A DNA stretch of 27,334 nt, taken from the NCBI GenBank assembly GCA_016717655.1, contig JADKFC010000028.1, forward strand, positions 1 to 27,334, read 5' to 3'. This DNA is from Saprospiraceae bacterium. GTDB lineage: Bacteria > Bacteroidota > Bacteroidia > Chitinophagales > Saprospiraceae. This document shows, in pieces, positions 18,352-26,838 of this stretch (position 1 is the first letter of the stretch; the number at the start of each line of letters is the position of its first letter). Under the pieces are notes generated by a model. The model ran no database searches. It was not told the DNA's origin and saw only the letters and a list, made by a program, of their open reading frames with translations. A program made the translations under genes and the position numbers.

Positions 18352-19086
18352 ATGAAAAAAATATACCTGCTTATGCTTTGTGTTGTTTATCTGGCTTCTG
18401 CCGGAGCCCAGTGTTTTATGGACCAACACAATACCAATTGGAATGATGGCTGGCTTTCTTGTCAGGCAAGTGCTTCACCCAATCCTACACGTGGCAAGGG
18501 TCATTGGATCATGTACAGTCTGGGCTATAAATATGCCTTGGGTCAAAGTAAGTTTTGGAACCACAACGAAGCCGATGCCCTCAACAATGGGGTGAGAAGT
18601 TTTGCCCTTGATGTCTCTCTTGATGGCGTTGACTGGACCGAATGGAAGGTTTTTGACCTGCCCATGGCATCCGGAAGTCCCATTTATGAAGGAATAGACG
18701 GCCCTGATCTGGAAAAAATTCCTGCCCGCTACATCCTGTTGACAGCCCTCGATAATTATGGAGGCCCTTGCTATGGCTTCGCTGAAATGAAGGTAGATGT
18801 TGAAGTTCTAAGTCAAACGGAAAATGAAGTAGAGTGCACCACCATAAGCGCCTTCCCCAACCCTTTTACAGACCAGGTTTATGTCAACATCTCTGGAAAA
18901 TGTGCCGGAAATGGTACCGTTGTTTTGGAGGATCTGATGGGCAGACAGGTTACAAGCCCTCAGCGCATCGGTCAGTCATACAATACGGTCACCATTACCA
19001 CAGCCCAGTTAACCCCGGGTGTGTATCTGGTAAAAGTGAGTGGAGAAAATGGAACCTCCCTTAAAAAAGTAATCAAGGCAGAATAA
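18352..19086 (+). CDS. Discoidin-like secreted protein with T9SS C-terminal sorting domain
   Basis: The 244-residue product has a signal peptide (MKKIYLLMLCVVYLASAGAQ). Residues 21-152 resemble an F5/8 type C (discoidin-like) carbohydrate- or surface-binding module: HWIMYSLGYKYALGQSKFW, ALDVSLDGVDWTEWKVFDLP, PARYILLTALDNYGGPCYG. Residues 164-244 are a T9SS type A sorting domain: ISAFPNPFTDQVYVNISG, LEDLMGRQV, LTPGVYLVKVSGENG and the basic end KKVIKAE. It is therefore exported across the outer membrane by T9SS and anchored or released there. It is the third gene of the operon, 10 bases after the DUF1501 stop, and is the likely surface partner of that pair. The C-terminal call is firm; the N-terminal fold call is moderate. 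Confidence 0.83.
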   Translation: MKKIYLLMLCVVYLASAGAQCFMDQHNTNWNDGWLSCQASASPNPTRGKGHWIMYSLGYKYALGQSKFWNHNEADALNNGVRSFALDVSLDGVDWTEWKVFDLPMASGSPIYEGIDGPDLEKIPARYILLTALDNYGGPCYGFAEMKVDVEVLSQTENEVECTTISAFPNPFTDQVYVNISGKCAGNGTVVLEDLMGRQVTSPQRIGQSYNTVTITTAQLTPGVYLVKVSGENGTSLKKVIKAE

Positions 19087-19096
19087 ACGATACTTC

Positions 19097-20389
19097 TTAT
19101 TTTAATCCTGGACTCCTTTTCAGAAATTCATCGTACAATAAGGTGTGCCTATTTTCCATTGGGATTTTCCAGCCCCGAATAAAAAGGTGATCAATGATTG
19201 TTTTGGTTTCCAGAGGATCACCATTACAAATCAATAGATTGGCCACCTTGCCAGGCTCAATGCTGCCATAACGATCTGCCATGCCCAGGATTTCAGCAGG
19301 AACAATGGTAATGGCCCTTAATGCCTCTTCCTTACCCAAGCCATAGGCAGCAGCAAATCCGGCATTAAAGGGCAGGTTTCTTACATTTTCAGCTTCATCA
19401 GTGCGGATGGCTACCTTGATACCGGCTTTAAACATAACGGCTGCGTTGGTATACGGGGCGTCATACTTGTCGTATTCTCTTCTGGGAGTATCCAACACCG
19501 GACCTGTGATCACGGCCAAACCGGCTTCTGCAATTTTTGGAGCAACCCTATATCCTTCTGATACTCCGGTCAATACTGCCTTTACCCCTGTCTTTTTGAT
19601 CCAGTCAATGGCCAATAGAATGTCTGAGCTTTTATTCACCTCTACCAACAACAGGGTCTTTTTATTGACAACATTTTTTAAAGCCTCCATCTCCGGCTGA
19701 TAGCTAGCAATTTGAGTTTTCTGACTGCTGGCAGCAGAATCTATCTTCGCATATAAGACAGCGTCGGCCCAGATTTCATCCAATTTTTTCAAGGCTTTCT
19801 CACTGTCTTTTTTGATGTCTTCATCACTTCTCCTATCCCATCTACCCCTTCTGCCTGATGATGGAAAATTCATCACCACTCCCTCAAAACCGGCATTCAT
19901 TTGCTCCGGTGTATAGCCATGTAAATCAATCACAGCAGCGGTACCCGGAAACCTGCCCCCTTTCGGAGCAACAAGGGCTGTAGTGATGCCATTGGTCCTG
20001 GTTACAGGTATTGTTACCGCATTGGGATTTACAGCCGTAAGAGCCTGCATCTGAGGCACAAGATCGCCTACTTCATTGAAGTCGTTGGTCACTGAAATAG
20101 ACCCAATCTCTGATAAACCAAGCTGCGTACCCGCATCAATCATGCCAGGGTAAATGTGTTTCCCACTACAATCAATGGTAGTGTATTTGCCATCAGGCCT
20201 AAGGTTGACACCCAATTGCACAATTTTATCATCCTTTATGTACAGGTCACCTGTAAAATCCCCACTGGTTATGGTATGTATGGTGGCATTGCGCAATAAA
20301 AAAGGACCTGCTTCACTTTTGGCTACCATCTGAGCACTCAGCTGCCCGGTGGTCAAAATTAATATGATAAACGCATATATTTGTTTCAT
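19097..20389 (-). CDS. Amidohydrolase-family protein lacking the HxH metal motif
   Basis: 430-residue secreted protein (signal peptide MKQIYAFIILILTTGQLSAQ) of the imidazolonepropionase-like amidohydrolase superfamily. The N-terminal composite strand (FLLRNATIHTITSGDF, DDKIVQLG) and the C-terminal landmarks (GYGLGKEEALRAITIVPAEI-like region, GSIEPGKVANLLICNGDP) are normal. At residues 81-91, where active members have PGLIDxHxH, it reads PGMIDAGTQLG, so both N-terminal metal histidines are missing. The later metal-histidine positions are also unclear, though TDEAENVR keeps an Asp near residue 346. It may be a pseudoenzyme or partner subunit of the middle gene. It is the last gene of a three-gene operon, 24 bases after the previous stop, and convergent with the T9SS cargo gene only 10 bases away. 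Confidence 0.8.
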   Translation of the reverse strand: MKQIYAFIILILTTGQLSAQMVAKSEAGPFLLRNATIHTITSGDFTGDLYIKDDKIVQLGVNLRPDGKYTTIDCSGKHIYPGMIDAGTQLGLSEIGSISVTNDFNEVGDLVPQMQALTAVNPNAVTIPVTRTNGITTALVAPKGGRFPGTAAVIDLHGYTPEQMNAGFEGVVMNFPSSGRRGRWDRRSDEDIKKDSEKALKKLDEIWADAVLYAKIDSAASSQKTQIASYQPEMEALKNVVNKKTLLLVEVNKSSDILLAIDWIKKTGVKAVLTGVSEGYRVAPKIAEAGLAVITGPVLDTPRREYDKYDAPYTNAAVMFKAGIKVAIRTDEAENVRNLPFNAGFAAAYGLGKEEALRAITIVPAEILGMADRYGSIEPGKVANLLICNGDPLETKTIIDHLFIRGWKIPMENRHTLLYDEFLKRSPGLK

Positions 20390-20413
20390 CTCTATTTTCT
20401 ATTGTGTTTTCTA

Positions 20414-21784
20414 TTAATGCCCGTGTAAGGCGTTGTGGTATTGTTGTCCAAAAAACAAGGTTTCGGTAACGTCTTGCATACATTTATCCCTTTCTGCCAC
20501 CCTTTCGTAAAATTTGAAATCAAATTTCTCATCGGGATCAACATCCAGTCGCATATCTGCCGGGTCGTTTTTTCGATCAAAAACCACCTTACCATCAACA
20601 AGGGTGTATTGTGGTATGGCATAGACAGAAAGTGGATGTCCTTCAAATATGGCTATATCACCGTCTTTACCTGGTTCAAGAGAGCCCACCCTTGTATCAA
20701 TACCCAATTGAATGGCCGGATTGAGCGTTATCAATTTTAGCGCCTCATCATCGGTAAGTCCCCCGTACTTTTGGGTCTTGGCTGCCTCATGGTAAAGATG
20801 GCGGATCAACTCATCTGAATCAGAATTGATAGAGGTTACCACACCATTTTTAGTCAGGATGGCGGCATTGTAAGCGGTAGAATAATAAACTTCAAACTTA
20901 TAGGCCCACCAGTCTGCAAATACAGAAGCACTGGCCCCAAAGGCTGCCAGTTCAGGAGCTACCTTGAATCCCTCATTGACGTGTTGAAAACAAATCTTTT
21001 TGACACCAAAATCTTTTAATACATTCATCAGCATCAAAATTTCATCAGCACGATAGGAATGGCAATGGATTAAAATTTTACCATCCAGGATGTCTGCCAG
21101 CGTTTCCATCCTTAAGTTGTAGGCGGGCGCCATGGCTAGTAAGCCACTTTTAAAATCGTTTTGGCTTTTTCTATAAACCCTGGCCTCTGAGAAAGCTGAA
21201 CGGAATACCTGCTCTACTCCCATACGGGTCCTGGGTACAATGCCCTGACCCTCTCCATGCACCCTGATGGGGTTTTCACCCAGGGCAAATTTGATGGTTC
21301 GGGGCGCCCCTTCCATTTTATAGGTTTCAGGATCCATATTGCCGTACCTGTGTTTGATGGTCTGGCACTGACCTCCTATGGCATTGGCCGATCCGTGCAT
21401 AGCATGCGATATGGTGACTCCTCCGGCAAGGGCTCTGTACACGGCTATGTCAAAGGGGTCGATGGCTTCTCCAACATTGACCTCAGCCGTTACCGGATGA
21501 CTTGCTTCATTCACAGCATCGATGGCTATGTGAGAGTGGGCATCAATGATGCCCGGCATTACATACAGTCCTGTTGCATCAATGGATTTTATTCCAATTG
21601 GACCCTGCAGATTTTTACCGATGCCCGCTATTTTTCCATTCAGCACCAATACATCGGTTTTTTCTTTGACTCCTTGTGAAATGGTCAACACCGTTCCTCC
21701 TTTGATCAATACATCGCCCTTTTGTGCCACACACAGCGGCAGGGTCAATAAGATAATCCAAATAAAATTTATTGCCTTTATCAT
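20414..21784 (-). CDS. Secreted amidohydrolase with complete metal site
   Basis: 456-residue amidohydrolase-superfamily enzyme with a signal peptide (MIKAINFIWIILLTLPLCVA). Members hydrolyse amide or related C-N bonds in cyclic or peptide-like substrates; the substrate here is not evident. The N-terminal motif PGIIDAHSHIAIDAV gives His83 and His85. ILIHCHSYRADE (His240, His242) and CFQHVNEGFK (His268) give further metal ligands, and INSDSDELIRHL (Asp322) the catalytic Asp. GSLEPGKDGDIAIFEGHPLS and the final LVDGKVVF are the usual C-terminal composite-domain landmarks. It is the only one of the three paralogues with an intact site. It lies 11 bases after the first gene of the operon and 24 before the third. 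Confidence 0.87.
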   Translation of the reverse strand: MIKAINFIWIILLTLPLCVAQKGDVLIKGGTVLTISQGVKEKTDVLVLNGKIAGIGKNLQGPIGIKSIDATGLYVMPGIIDAHSHIAIDAVNEASHPVTAEVNVGEAIDPFDIAVYRALAGGVTISHAMHGSANAIGGQCQTIKHRYGNMDPETYKMEGAPRTIKFALGENPIRVHGEGQGIVPRTRMGVEQVFRSAFSEARVYRKSQNDFKSGLLAMAPAYNLRMETLADILDGKILIHCHSYRADEILMLMNVLKDFGVKKICFQHVNEGFKVAPELAAFGASASVFADWWAYKFEVYYSTAYNAAILTKNGVVTSINSDSDELIRHLYHEAAKTQKYGGLTDDEALKLITLNPAIQLGIDTRVGSLEPGKDGDIAIFEGHPLSVYAIPQYTLVDGKVVFDRKNDPADMRLDVDPDEKFDFKFYERVAERDKCMQDVTETLFFGQQYHNALHGH

Positions 21785-21795
21785 ATTCGTGTATA

Positions 21796-23505
21796 TTATT
21801 TAGGTCCATTGGTTTTACTACCTTTAACAACAAAGCTCCCTGCTTCGCCGATCGTAGCGTTTCCTGTATAACTGTCGTTGGTAAAAGTAAGCTCAACCGT
21901 TACCGGGGTAGGTTGCCCTGAATTGATCATCAATTTAAAAGTCACCTTATTTCCATCAATGATCAGGTCTTCCATGGGAGTCGATTCGTTGGCATCGCTG
22001 GTACTGGTGCCGGAATATCCCTTGCCTTCTTTGACAAACTTAAACCGGCCGGTCTCTACCTGACCCTGAACATCAACGGTATAACTCCATTCTCCTTCCA
22101 GTTTCAAACCATCACCTGGCTTTCCTTCGGACTTGGGTTTTTCCTCATTGACATACATTTGACCATCTACCATTACTTGTTTTATAATGGCCTTTTCATC
22201 CCATACTGCTTTATCGAAAAATACCATGCTGGCCGACTTACCTTTTTCAAGGGTACCATACTGACCAGCAATTTGCAACATGGAGGCAGGTGTTGTAGTC
22301 AGGGCACTAAGGGCCGCTTTTTCACTCAGTCCTGCTTTCTTCATTGCTCTGATGCTTTTAAGGAAGTCTGCAGGCTTGGCATTGGCCATAGAAAATGCGA
22401 AGGAAATATTGTTTTTTTCGAGCAAAGCAGCCTGGGCCAGGTACTCTTGCCATTTTTCTTTTTTCCGCTTTTCCAGGCCCTTTTCTTCTTCGGTCCTTTC
22501 ATTGGCTTTACCTGCTTCTTCCCTACCTGCATCGGCATTTGCCTGTCCTTCTTTTTTCTCGCCCTTTTCTTTTTTCTCTTCTTTTTGTTCTTCAGGCAGC
22601 TGTGGCGAGAGTAAGACCGCATAACCACCAGCCTTTACCTTGTCGATAGCCGGTTGCAAATGCTGAACATCTGCCAATACCATCTGAAATCCCATGCCTT
22701 TTTGCAGCTCAACCGCTCTGAATACATCTTTCGACTTAGGCGTTACAAAATACAAGGGCATTAGTTTTTTGTAAACTGGGGCCATTGCCTGCCATTCTTC
22801 TACGTACTCCGGCTTTTTGTGTCCCAAATTCTGTTTGGCAAATCTTGCTTCATTGTCAATTGCCAGTCCGGTATTTTGATAAAACTCTTTAAACCGGGCA
22901 ATCACGCCAATGACTGTTGAGGGAGATGCCCCGTTGGCCGGTGTAAACGAAGCTTGCATGGCTACATTGTTTTTTACCACCAGCTTATCTTCGTGCTCTG
23001 CGTCATTGAGGGCTATTAGGGTAGAATTTCCGGCTATCATCCTTCCCCTGGGAAAAACATGAGACAAGACAAAGCCGGATTTTCTTAAATCTGAAATTGA
23101 ACTATCCTTCGGCTTGATGTTGGCCAGGGCATTGTTTTGCGGTGTAATGCCCGATTGTTCATAGTTGGCAAGACCCCTGCTAGGTAGCTTTGGAGTCTCT
23201 TTTTTGTCTTCCTCTTTTTTGATGCCGGTATGCGACATGGCATCAATAAATCCGGCATAGACGTACTGACTGTCTGCCTTTATGATTTTGTAGTCAAAGC
23301 CCGGCTTAATGCCAGGTCCGATCTCTTCAATTATGCCATCTCGTACCTTTACAGAGGTCAATACCGCCTCCGTACCAGGACTGGTAGTAAGCCATACATT
23401 TTGAATAAAGTAGTTTTTGGTGACCCCTGATTTATATTCCTGGGCCTTTAAGCAAAAGCCATAGAAAACAAATAAAACCATCCAAAGAATCCTTCTGTTC
23501 TGCAT
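21796..23505 (-). CDS. Amidohydrolase-like protein with charged insert and extra C-terminal domain
   Basis: 569-residue secreted protein (signal peptide MQNRRILWMVLFVFYGFCLKAQ), first gene of the three-gene operon. The amidohydrolase fold is recognisable from FIQNVWLTTSPG, DGIIEEIGPG and the C-terminal YGTLEKGKSASMVFFDKAVW. The metal motif reads GFIDAMSHTG (residues 85-94), so the first His is replaced by Met90 and only His92 remains. Residues 305-352 are a lysine/glutamate-rich low-complexity insert that interrupts the barrel. Residues 469-569 are an added beta-rich domain (LEGEWSYTVDVQGQVETGRF, then KFVKEGKGYSGTSTSD) that looks lipocalin-like. It is likely catalytically impaired and may act as a binding or regulatory partner of the middle gene. 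ATG 23505 is chosen because it starts the signal peptide. Confidence 0.8.
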   Translation of the reverse strand: MQNRRILWMVLFVFYGFCLKAQEYKSGVTKNYFIQNVWLTTSPGTEAVLTSVKVRDGIIEEIGPGIKPGFDYKIIKADSQYVYAGFIDAMSHTGIKKEEDKKETPKLPSRGLANYEQSGITPQNNALANIKPKDSSISDLRKSGFVLSHVFPRGRMIAGNSTLIALNDAEHEDKLVVKNNVAMQASFTPANGASPSTVIGVIARFKEFYQNTGLAIDNEARFAKQNLGHKKPEYVEEWQAMAPVYKKLMPLYFVTPKSKDVFRAVELQKGMGFQMVLADVQHLQPAIDKVKAGGYAVLLSPQLPEEQKEEKKEKGEKKEGQANADAGREEAGKANERTEEEKGLEKRKKEKWQEYLAQAALLEKNNISFAFSMANAKPADFLKSIRAMKKAGLSEKAALSALTTTPASMLQIAGQYGTLEKGKSASMVFFDKAVWDEKAIIKQVMVDGQMYVNEEKPKSEGKPGDGLKLEGEWSYTVDVQGQVETGRFKFVKEGKGYSGTSTSDANESTPMEDLIIDGNKVTFKLMINSGQPTPVTVELTFTNDSYTGNATIGEAGSFVVKGSKTNGPK

Positions 23506-23569
23506 TCCTTTCGTTTTAGTGCGTGAATATAGAACAGTTTTATTTATTCGTTGCTTTCCCGAATAATAT

Positions 23570-23577
23570 TAAATTTG
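23570..23577 (+). promoter_or_regulatory. Likely -7 box for the TMEM220-family gene
   Basis: TAAATTTG, an exact TAnnTTTG match, 37 bases before the TTG start at 23614, with a TTG about 16 bases upstream (23551-23553) as a weak -33 element. Confidence 0.45.
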
Positions 23578-23613
23578 GAAATTAATTGACTTAATGGCAA
23601 AATTTTATTTGGT

Positions 23614-23976
23614 TTGAGATATTTTACCGCCTTCCTTTTTCTGCTTTTTGCTTTGGTACAATACAACGATCCCGATGGCTTGATTTGGGGTGTGGCCTAT
23701 CTCTGGGTGGCCTTTTGTATTGCCCTACCCTCTCTTTATCGTCAAAAATGGGTGCTCATGGCCTCATTGATTTTATTTCTGATTTGGACCAGTTTCTATG
23801 CAGGCGACTTTTCAGATTGGCTGTCTTCAGGAACGCCTTCTATTACCGGTACGATGAAGGCAGAGACGCCGGTGGTAGAACTGGTCAGGGAGTTTTTAGG
23901 GCTGGTTCTGTGCGACCTTAGCTTTGTGATATTGATTTACAAGACCCTTAAAAACAAAAGATCCGGGACCCTTTGA
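23614..23976 (+). CDS. TMEM220-family small membrane protein
   Basis: 120-residue inner-membrane protein of unknown function. The hallmark is ALVQYNDPDGLIWGVAYLWV right after the first helix, as in transmembrane 220 family proteins. Three to four membrane segments are visible: residues 3-16, 23-40, 46-62 and 92-110. The start is TTG 23614, giving MRYFTAFLFLLFAL. An ATG at 23594 is in another frame but would join (MAKFYLGLRYF) if one base were added to the GG or TTT run at about 23611-23615, so the N-terminus is uncertain. Divergent from the amidohydrolase operon by 108 bases. The stop lies inside the stem-loop of a shared terminator. Confidence 0.8.
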   Translation: MRYFTAFLFLLFALVQYNDPDGLIWGVAYLWVAFCIALPSLYRQKWVLMASLILFLIWTSFYAGDFSDWLSSGTPSITGTMKAETPVVELVREFLGLVLCDLSFVILIYKTLKNKRSGTL

Positions 23977-23994
23977 TCCCGGACTTAAGTTGTT
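23951..23994. terminator. Bidirectional terminator between TMEM220-family and DUF1573 genes
   Basis: Perfect stem TCCGGGA / TCCCGGA (23962-23968 with 23977-23983), 8-base loop. On the minus strand it is followed by TCTTTTGTTTTT, a good terminator for the DUF1573 gene. On the plus strand the tail is weaker (CTTAAGTTGTTATT). The TMEM220-family stop codon lies in the loop. Confidence 0.75.
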
Positions 23995-23995
23995 A

Positions 23996-24376
23996 TTAGC
24001 CTTCCAGCACCTCACCCACCACAGTAATGAGGTGTTTGGAGCCGTCACTGGCCACTACGGTTACTACTTTGCTGAATTTACCGGTTCTCTTGGTATCATA
24101 CCGCACATCGATGTAGCTCTTTTCTCCTGGTAAAATTACATCTTTGGGAAATTCTGCTACCGTGCAGCCGCAGCTGCCTTTGGCGTCGGTGATAAACATT
24201 TTGTCTTTGCCTTGATTGACAAACTCAACCCTTCTGAGCGGCTCCGCCCCCTTCTTAATGGTACCATAATTAATGCTGGTAGTTGAAAATACAAGACCGC
24301 TGGCAGACTGATCCTGAGCATGCAGGCTCATCCAAAAAACAAATTGGAACAAAACAAATACAAATGATTTTTTCAT
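23996..24376 (-). CDS. DUF1573 secreted protein
   Basis: 126 residues from ATG 24376, chosen because it begins the signal peptide (MKKSFVFVLFQFVFWMSLHA); an in-frame start at 24421 would put 15 residues ahead of it. The mature part is one DUF1573 immunoglobulin-like domain: INYGTIKKGAEPLRRVEFVN, DAKGSCGCTVAEFPKDVILP, then GEKSYIDVRYDTKRTGKFSK. The Cys-Gly-Cys pair is the family mark. The function is unknown; the domain is common in exported Bacteroidota proteins. It stands alone, convergent with the TMEM220-family gene and divergent from the two-component genes. Confidence 0.87.
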   Translation of the reverse strand: MKKSFVFVLFQFVFWMSLHAQDQSASGLVFSTTSINYGTIKKGAEPLRRVEFVNQGKDKMFITDAKGSCGCTVAEFPKDVILPGEKSYIDVRYDTKRTGKFSKVVTVVASDGSKHLITVVGEVLEG

Positions 24377-24423
24377 GTTGAGAAATTTAAGAATTAGAAA
24401 ATATGGGCAGCTGCTTCCCAAAG

Positions 24424-24431
24424 CAAAGGTA
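24424..24431 (-). promoter_or_regulatory. Possible -7 box for the DUF1573 gene
   Basis: The minus strand reads TACCTTTG, a TAnnTTTG match, 48 bases upstream of ATG 24376. No -33 TTTG at the proper distance. Confidence 0.4.
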
Positions 24432-24546
24432 TCTTGTGGGGATGCCGATGGCTGTTAACCAGGCTTATTATTAGTGTTATTCACTTGTTAAGGTTTTCAA
24501 GAAGTGTTAATAAAGCGAGTGTATGTTATATTTTCGCTGTTATAAC

Positions 24547-25821
24547 ATGAGAAACAAACACATCATATTACTGGCTTCTTTTGGTGCTATTGCCATACTG
24601 GCCATTGTTGTGGTACAGGTATTTTGGGTCAAAGAGGCCCTCCATATCAGCGATCAGCAGTTTGAACAAACGGTACAAATTGCTTTGAGAGCGGTGGCGG
24701 AAAAAATTGCCAAACAAAACAAAACCACCTACGAGTACAAAAACCCGGTTAAAAAAATCAATTCAACACATTACGTGGTGCAGGTCAATAGCGACATCGA
24801 TGCAAAAATGCTTGATTACTATATTGCATCTACCTTTGAATACTTCAACATCCAGCAAGATGTGGAATATGGTATTTACAGCTGTTTTTCCAAAGAGCTG
24901 GTTTACTGCAATTACATCCAGCGCAAAAACATTCAGCCGAAATCTCAGCTCCAACACCTGCCCAAATTTGAAGGCTTTGATTATTATTTTAGTGTGAGTT
25001 TTCCACACTATTCCATCGTGTCAATGCACAATGTGCCCATGTGGGTTGTAACTTCTGTGATTCTCATGCTGGCGGTCTTGTTTTTTATCTATGCCTTGTT
25101 TGTTGTATTTCGCCAAAGATCTATCACCCAGGTACAGAAGGATTTTATCAACAACATGACCCATGAATTTAAAACCCCGATAGCTACCATCTCCATCATC
25201 CAACAAGTCATCTCAGATCCTGAAATAACCAAAAACCCCGAAAGACTACTGGCTTACTCCCGGATCATCGGAGTGGAAACCAAACGACTCAATGAACAGG
25301 TAGAAAAAGTACTCAACATTGCCAAGATCGAAAAGGGACATTTCCAATTAAAAAAGGAAAGTATCGACATTCACGAAATCATTGCAGACATCGAACAACA
25401 ATTTATTCATACCCTCAATGAAAATGGAACTGGCCGCCTCCACATTGCACTGAATGCAGTCAACCACATCGTTTGGGGCGATAGAGTCCACCTGACCAAC
25501 ATCCTTTTTAATCTCACCGACAATGCCATCAAATATGGCGGTGATCCTGTTGAGGTCAATATTGTTACCCACAACGAAAACAAAAATATAGTGATCGAGG
25601 TGCGAGACAACGGCTACGGCATCGACAAAAAGAATCTCAGAAAAATCTTCCACAAGTTTTACCGCATACCTACCGGCAGGGTGCACAACGTCAAAGGTTT
25701 TGGACTCGGCCTGTTTTATGTGAAAAAGATCATCGACGCCCATCGATGGAAAATTACCGTTGCTTCGGTCCCCGGTAATGGAACTTCTTTTTATATTTAT
25801 ATTCCTTTTCAATCAGTCTAA
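24547..25821 (+). CDS. Membrane sensor histidine kinase
   Basis: 424-residue sensor kinase. I prefer ATG 24547 over 24523 because it places the basic residues MRNKH directly before the first membrane helix (about residues 5-27). A periplasmic sensor of about 135 residues, with no recognised domain, is followed by a second helix (about 165-188). The phosphoacceptor box is FINNMTHEFKTPIATI (His206), the N box NLTDNAIKYGG, the G1 box VRDNGYGID, the F box KIFHKFYRIP and the G2 box GFGLGLFYVKKI, so both kinase halves are complete. It lies three bases before its response regulator, so the two are one transcriptional and functional unit. The signal sensed is unknown. Confidence 0.94.
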   Translation: MRNKHIILLASFGAIAILAIVVVQVFWVKEALHISDQQFEQTVQIALRAVAEKIAKQNKTTYEYKNPVKKINSTHYVVQVNSDIDAKMLDYYIASTFEYFNIQQDVEYGIYSCFSKELVYCNYIQRKNIQPKSQLQHLPKFEGFDYYFSVSFPHYSIVSMHNVPMWVVTSVILMLAVLFFIYALFVVFRQRSITQVQKDFINNMTHEFKTPIATISIIQQVISDPEITKNPERLLAYSRIIGVETKRLNEQVEKVLNIAKIEKGHFQLKKESIDIHEIIADIEQQFIHTLNENGTGRLHIALNAVNHIVWGDRVHLTNILFNLTDNAIKYGGDPVEVNIVTHNENKNIVIEVRDNGYGIDKKNLRKIFHKFYRIPTGRVHNVKGFGLGLFYVKKIIDAHRWKITVASVPGNGTSFYIYIPFQSV

Positions 25822-25824
25822 TGT

Positions 25825-26517
25825 ATGTCCAGAATATTTTATGTTGAAGACGATTTAAACCTGTCCTTTGTAGTGAAAGACTGCCTGCAGATGGCAGGCC
25901 ACGAAGTGCACCACTTTTCGCAGGGAGATGAAGCCCTGGTGGCCTTTAATAAAAACGAATACGACCTCTGTGTACTCGACGTGATGCTACCCAATATCGA
26001 TGGCTTTACCATTGCCAAGGCCATACGCAACAAAAACATGCAAATACCCATTATCTTTATTTCGGCTCGCATTCAACTCGAAGACAAGCTTGAGGCCCTC
26101 AACATTGGAGGTGATGACTATCTCTTCAAACCCTTCAGTATAGAAGAGCTGCTGCTAAAAGTGGGTATCTTCCTTAAACGCAAACAAGTTGAGCAAGAAG
26201 GAAGTTCTAAAAGTACCGATGTCTACTACTTTGGTAATTGCACATACGACTGTTCAAATCTCATCCTTTCCGCCGCCGGTGAAGAAATTAGACTTACCCA
26301 GAGAGAAGCTGACCTCCTTACCTTTTTTTTAAAAAACCAGGGCAAATTGCTTCGACGCGAAGACATCCTTGTTGCGCTTTGGGGCCAGGACGACTACTTC
26401 CTGGGTAGAAGCCTTGATGTGTTTATATCAAGGATCAGAAAATACCTTTCTGTAGACAATACTGTGGTCATAGAAAATATTCCACGTATAGGATTTAAAA
26501 TGGTGGTAGGAGGATGA
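25825..26517 (+). CDS. OmpR/PhoB-type response regulator
   Basis: 230-residue DNA-binding regulator, partner of the kinase directly upstream. The receiver domain has the acidic pair VEDD (residues 8-10), phosphoacceptor Asp52 in CVLDVMLPNIDGF, Ser80 in IIFISAR and Lys102 in DYLFKPFS. A winged-helix trans_reg_C domain occupies about residues 130-228, with LTQREADLLTFFLKNQGKLL, the recognition-helix region RSLDVFISRIRKYL and the wing VIENIPRIGFKMVV. All phosphorylation residues are present. The start is ATG 25825, three bases after the kinase stop; an ATG overlapping that stop (25821) is in a different frame. The target genes are not evident; the lipoprotein gene downstream is one possibility. 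Confidence 0.95.
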   Translation: MSRIFYVEDDLNLSFVVKDCLQMAGHEVHHFSQGDEALVAFNKNEYDLCVLDVMLPNIDGFTIAKAIRNKNMQIPIIFISARIQLEDKLEALNIGGDDYLFKPFSIEELLLKVGIFLKRKQVEQEGSSKSTDVYYFGNCTYDCSNLILSAAGEEIRLTQREADLLTFFLKNQGKLLRREDILVALWGQDDYFLGRSLDVFISRIRKYLSVDNTVVIENIPRIGFKMVVGG

Positions 26518-26582
26518 TCATTTCCTTCTTTTGACCATCCACCATTTAATCAGGTTACTCATAAAACTTTGTACTATTGACC

Positions 26583-26602
26583 AAGGAGTTCTCCTTTTTT
26601 TA
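26583..26602 (+). terminator. Weak terminator after the two-component operon
   Basis: Stem AAGGA / TCCTT (26583-26587 with 26592-26596), four-base loop, followed by a T-run, 65 bases after the regulator stop. The stem is short, so efficiency is uncertain. Confidence 0.5.
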
Positions 26603-26765
26603 TAAAATGCCAGCTTCTTAGATCAAAACCTTGAAAATTGAATGGATTTTTAACTGAGATAAAGAAACACCTGCTTTTTTCAGTTCATTCTCTTGTAATA
26701 TTTTAAGAAATTGACGCTCATCCGCCTTTCACATTTCCCTATTCAGATTTAAAAATAAATTGTAT

Positions 26766-26773
26766 TATATTTG
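26766..26773 (+). promoter_or_regulatory. Possible -7 box for the lipoprotein gene
   Basis: TATATTTG, a TAnnTTTG match, 66 bases before the TTG start at 26839. No clear -33 element. Confidence 0.4.
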
Positions 26774-26838
26774 TCATAATGGTCACAATTATGAAACGCC
26801 ACAGATTATATTTACTCCATAATTAAGAAAAATTCAAA

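Larger units (their letters stand above)
26518..26838. other. Intergenic region before the lipoprotein gene
   Basis: About 320 bases with no gene seen. It contains the weak terminator at 26583-26602 and a TATATTTG box at 26766-26773; the rest is AT-rich without repeats. Confidence 0.5.

Noticed and set aside
22159..22614. 151-codon plus-strand open frame rich in Phe and Leu
   Set aside because: It is the antisense shadow of the lysine/glutamate-rich insert of the minus-strand amidohydrolase, which has a signal peptide and a coherent fold.
25348..25812. 154-codon minus-strand open frame
   Set aside because: Antisense to the kinase catalytic domain with its N, G1 and G2 boxes; it is a shadow frame.
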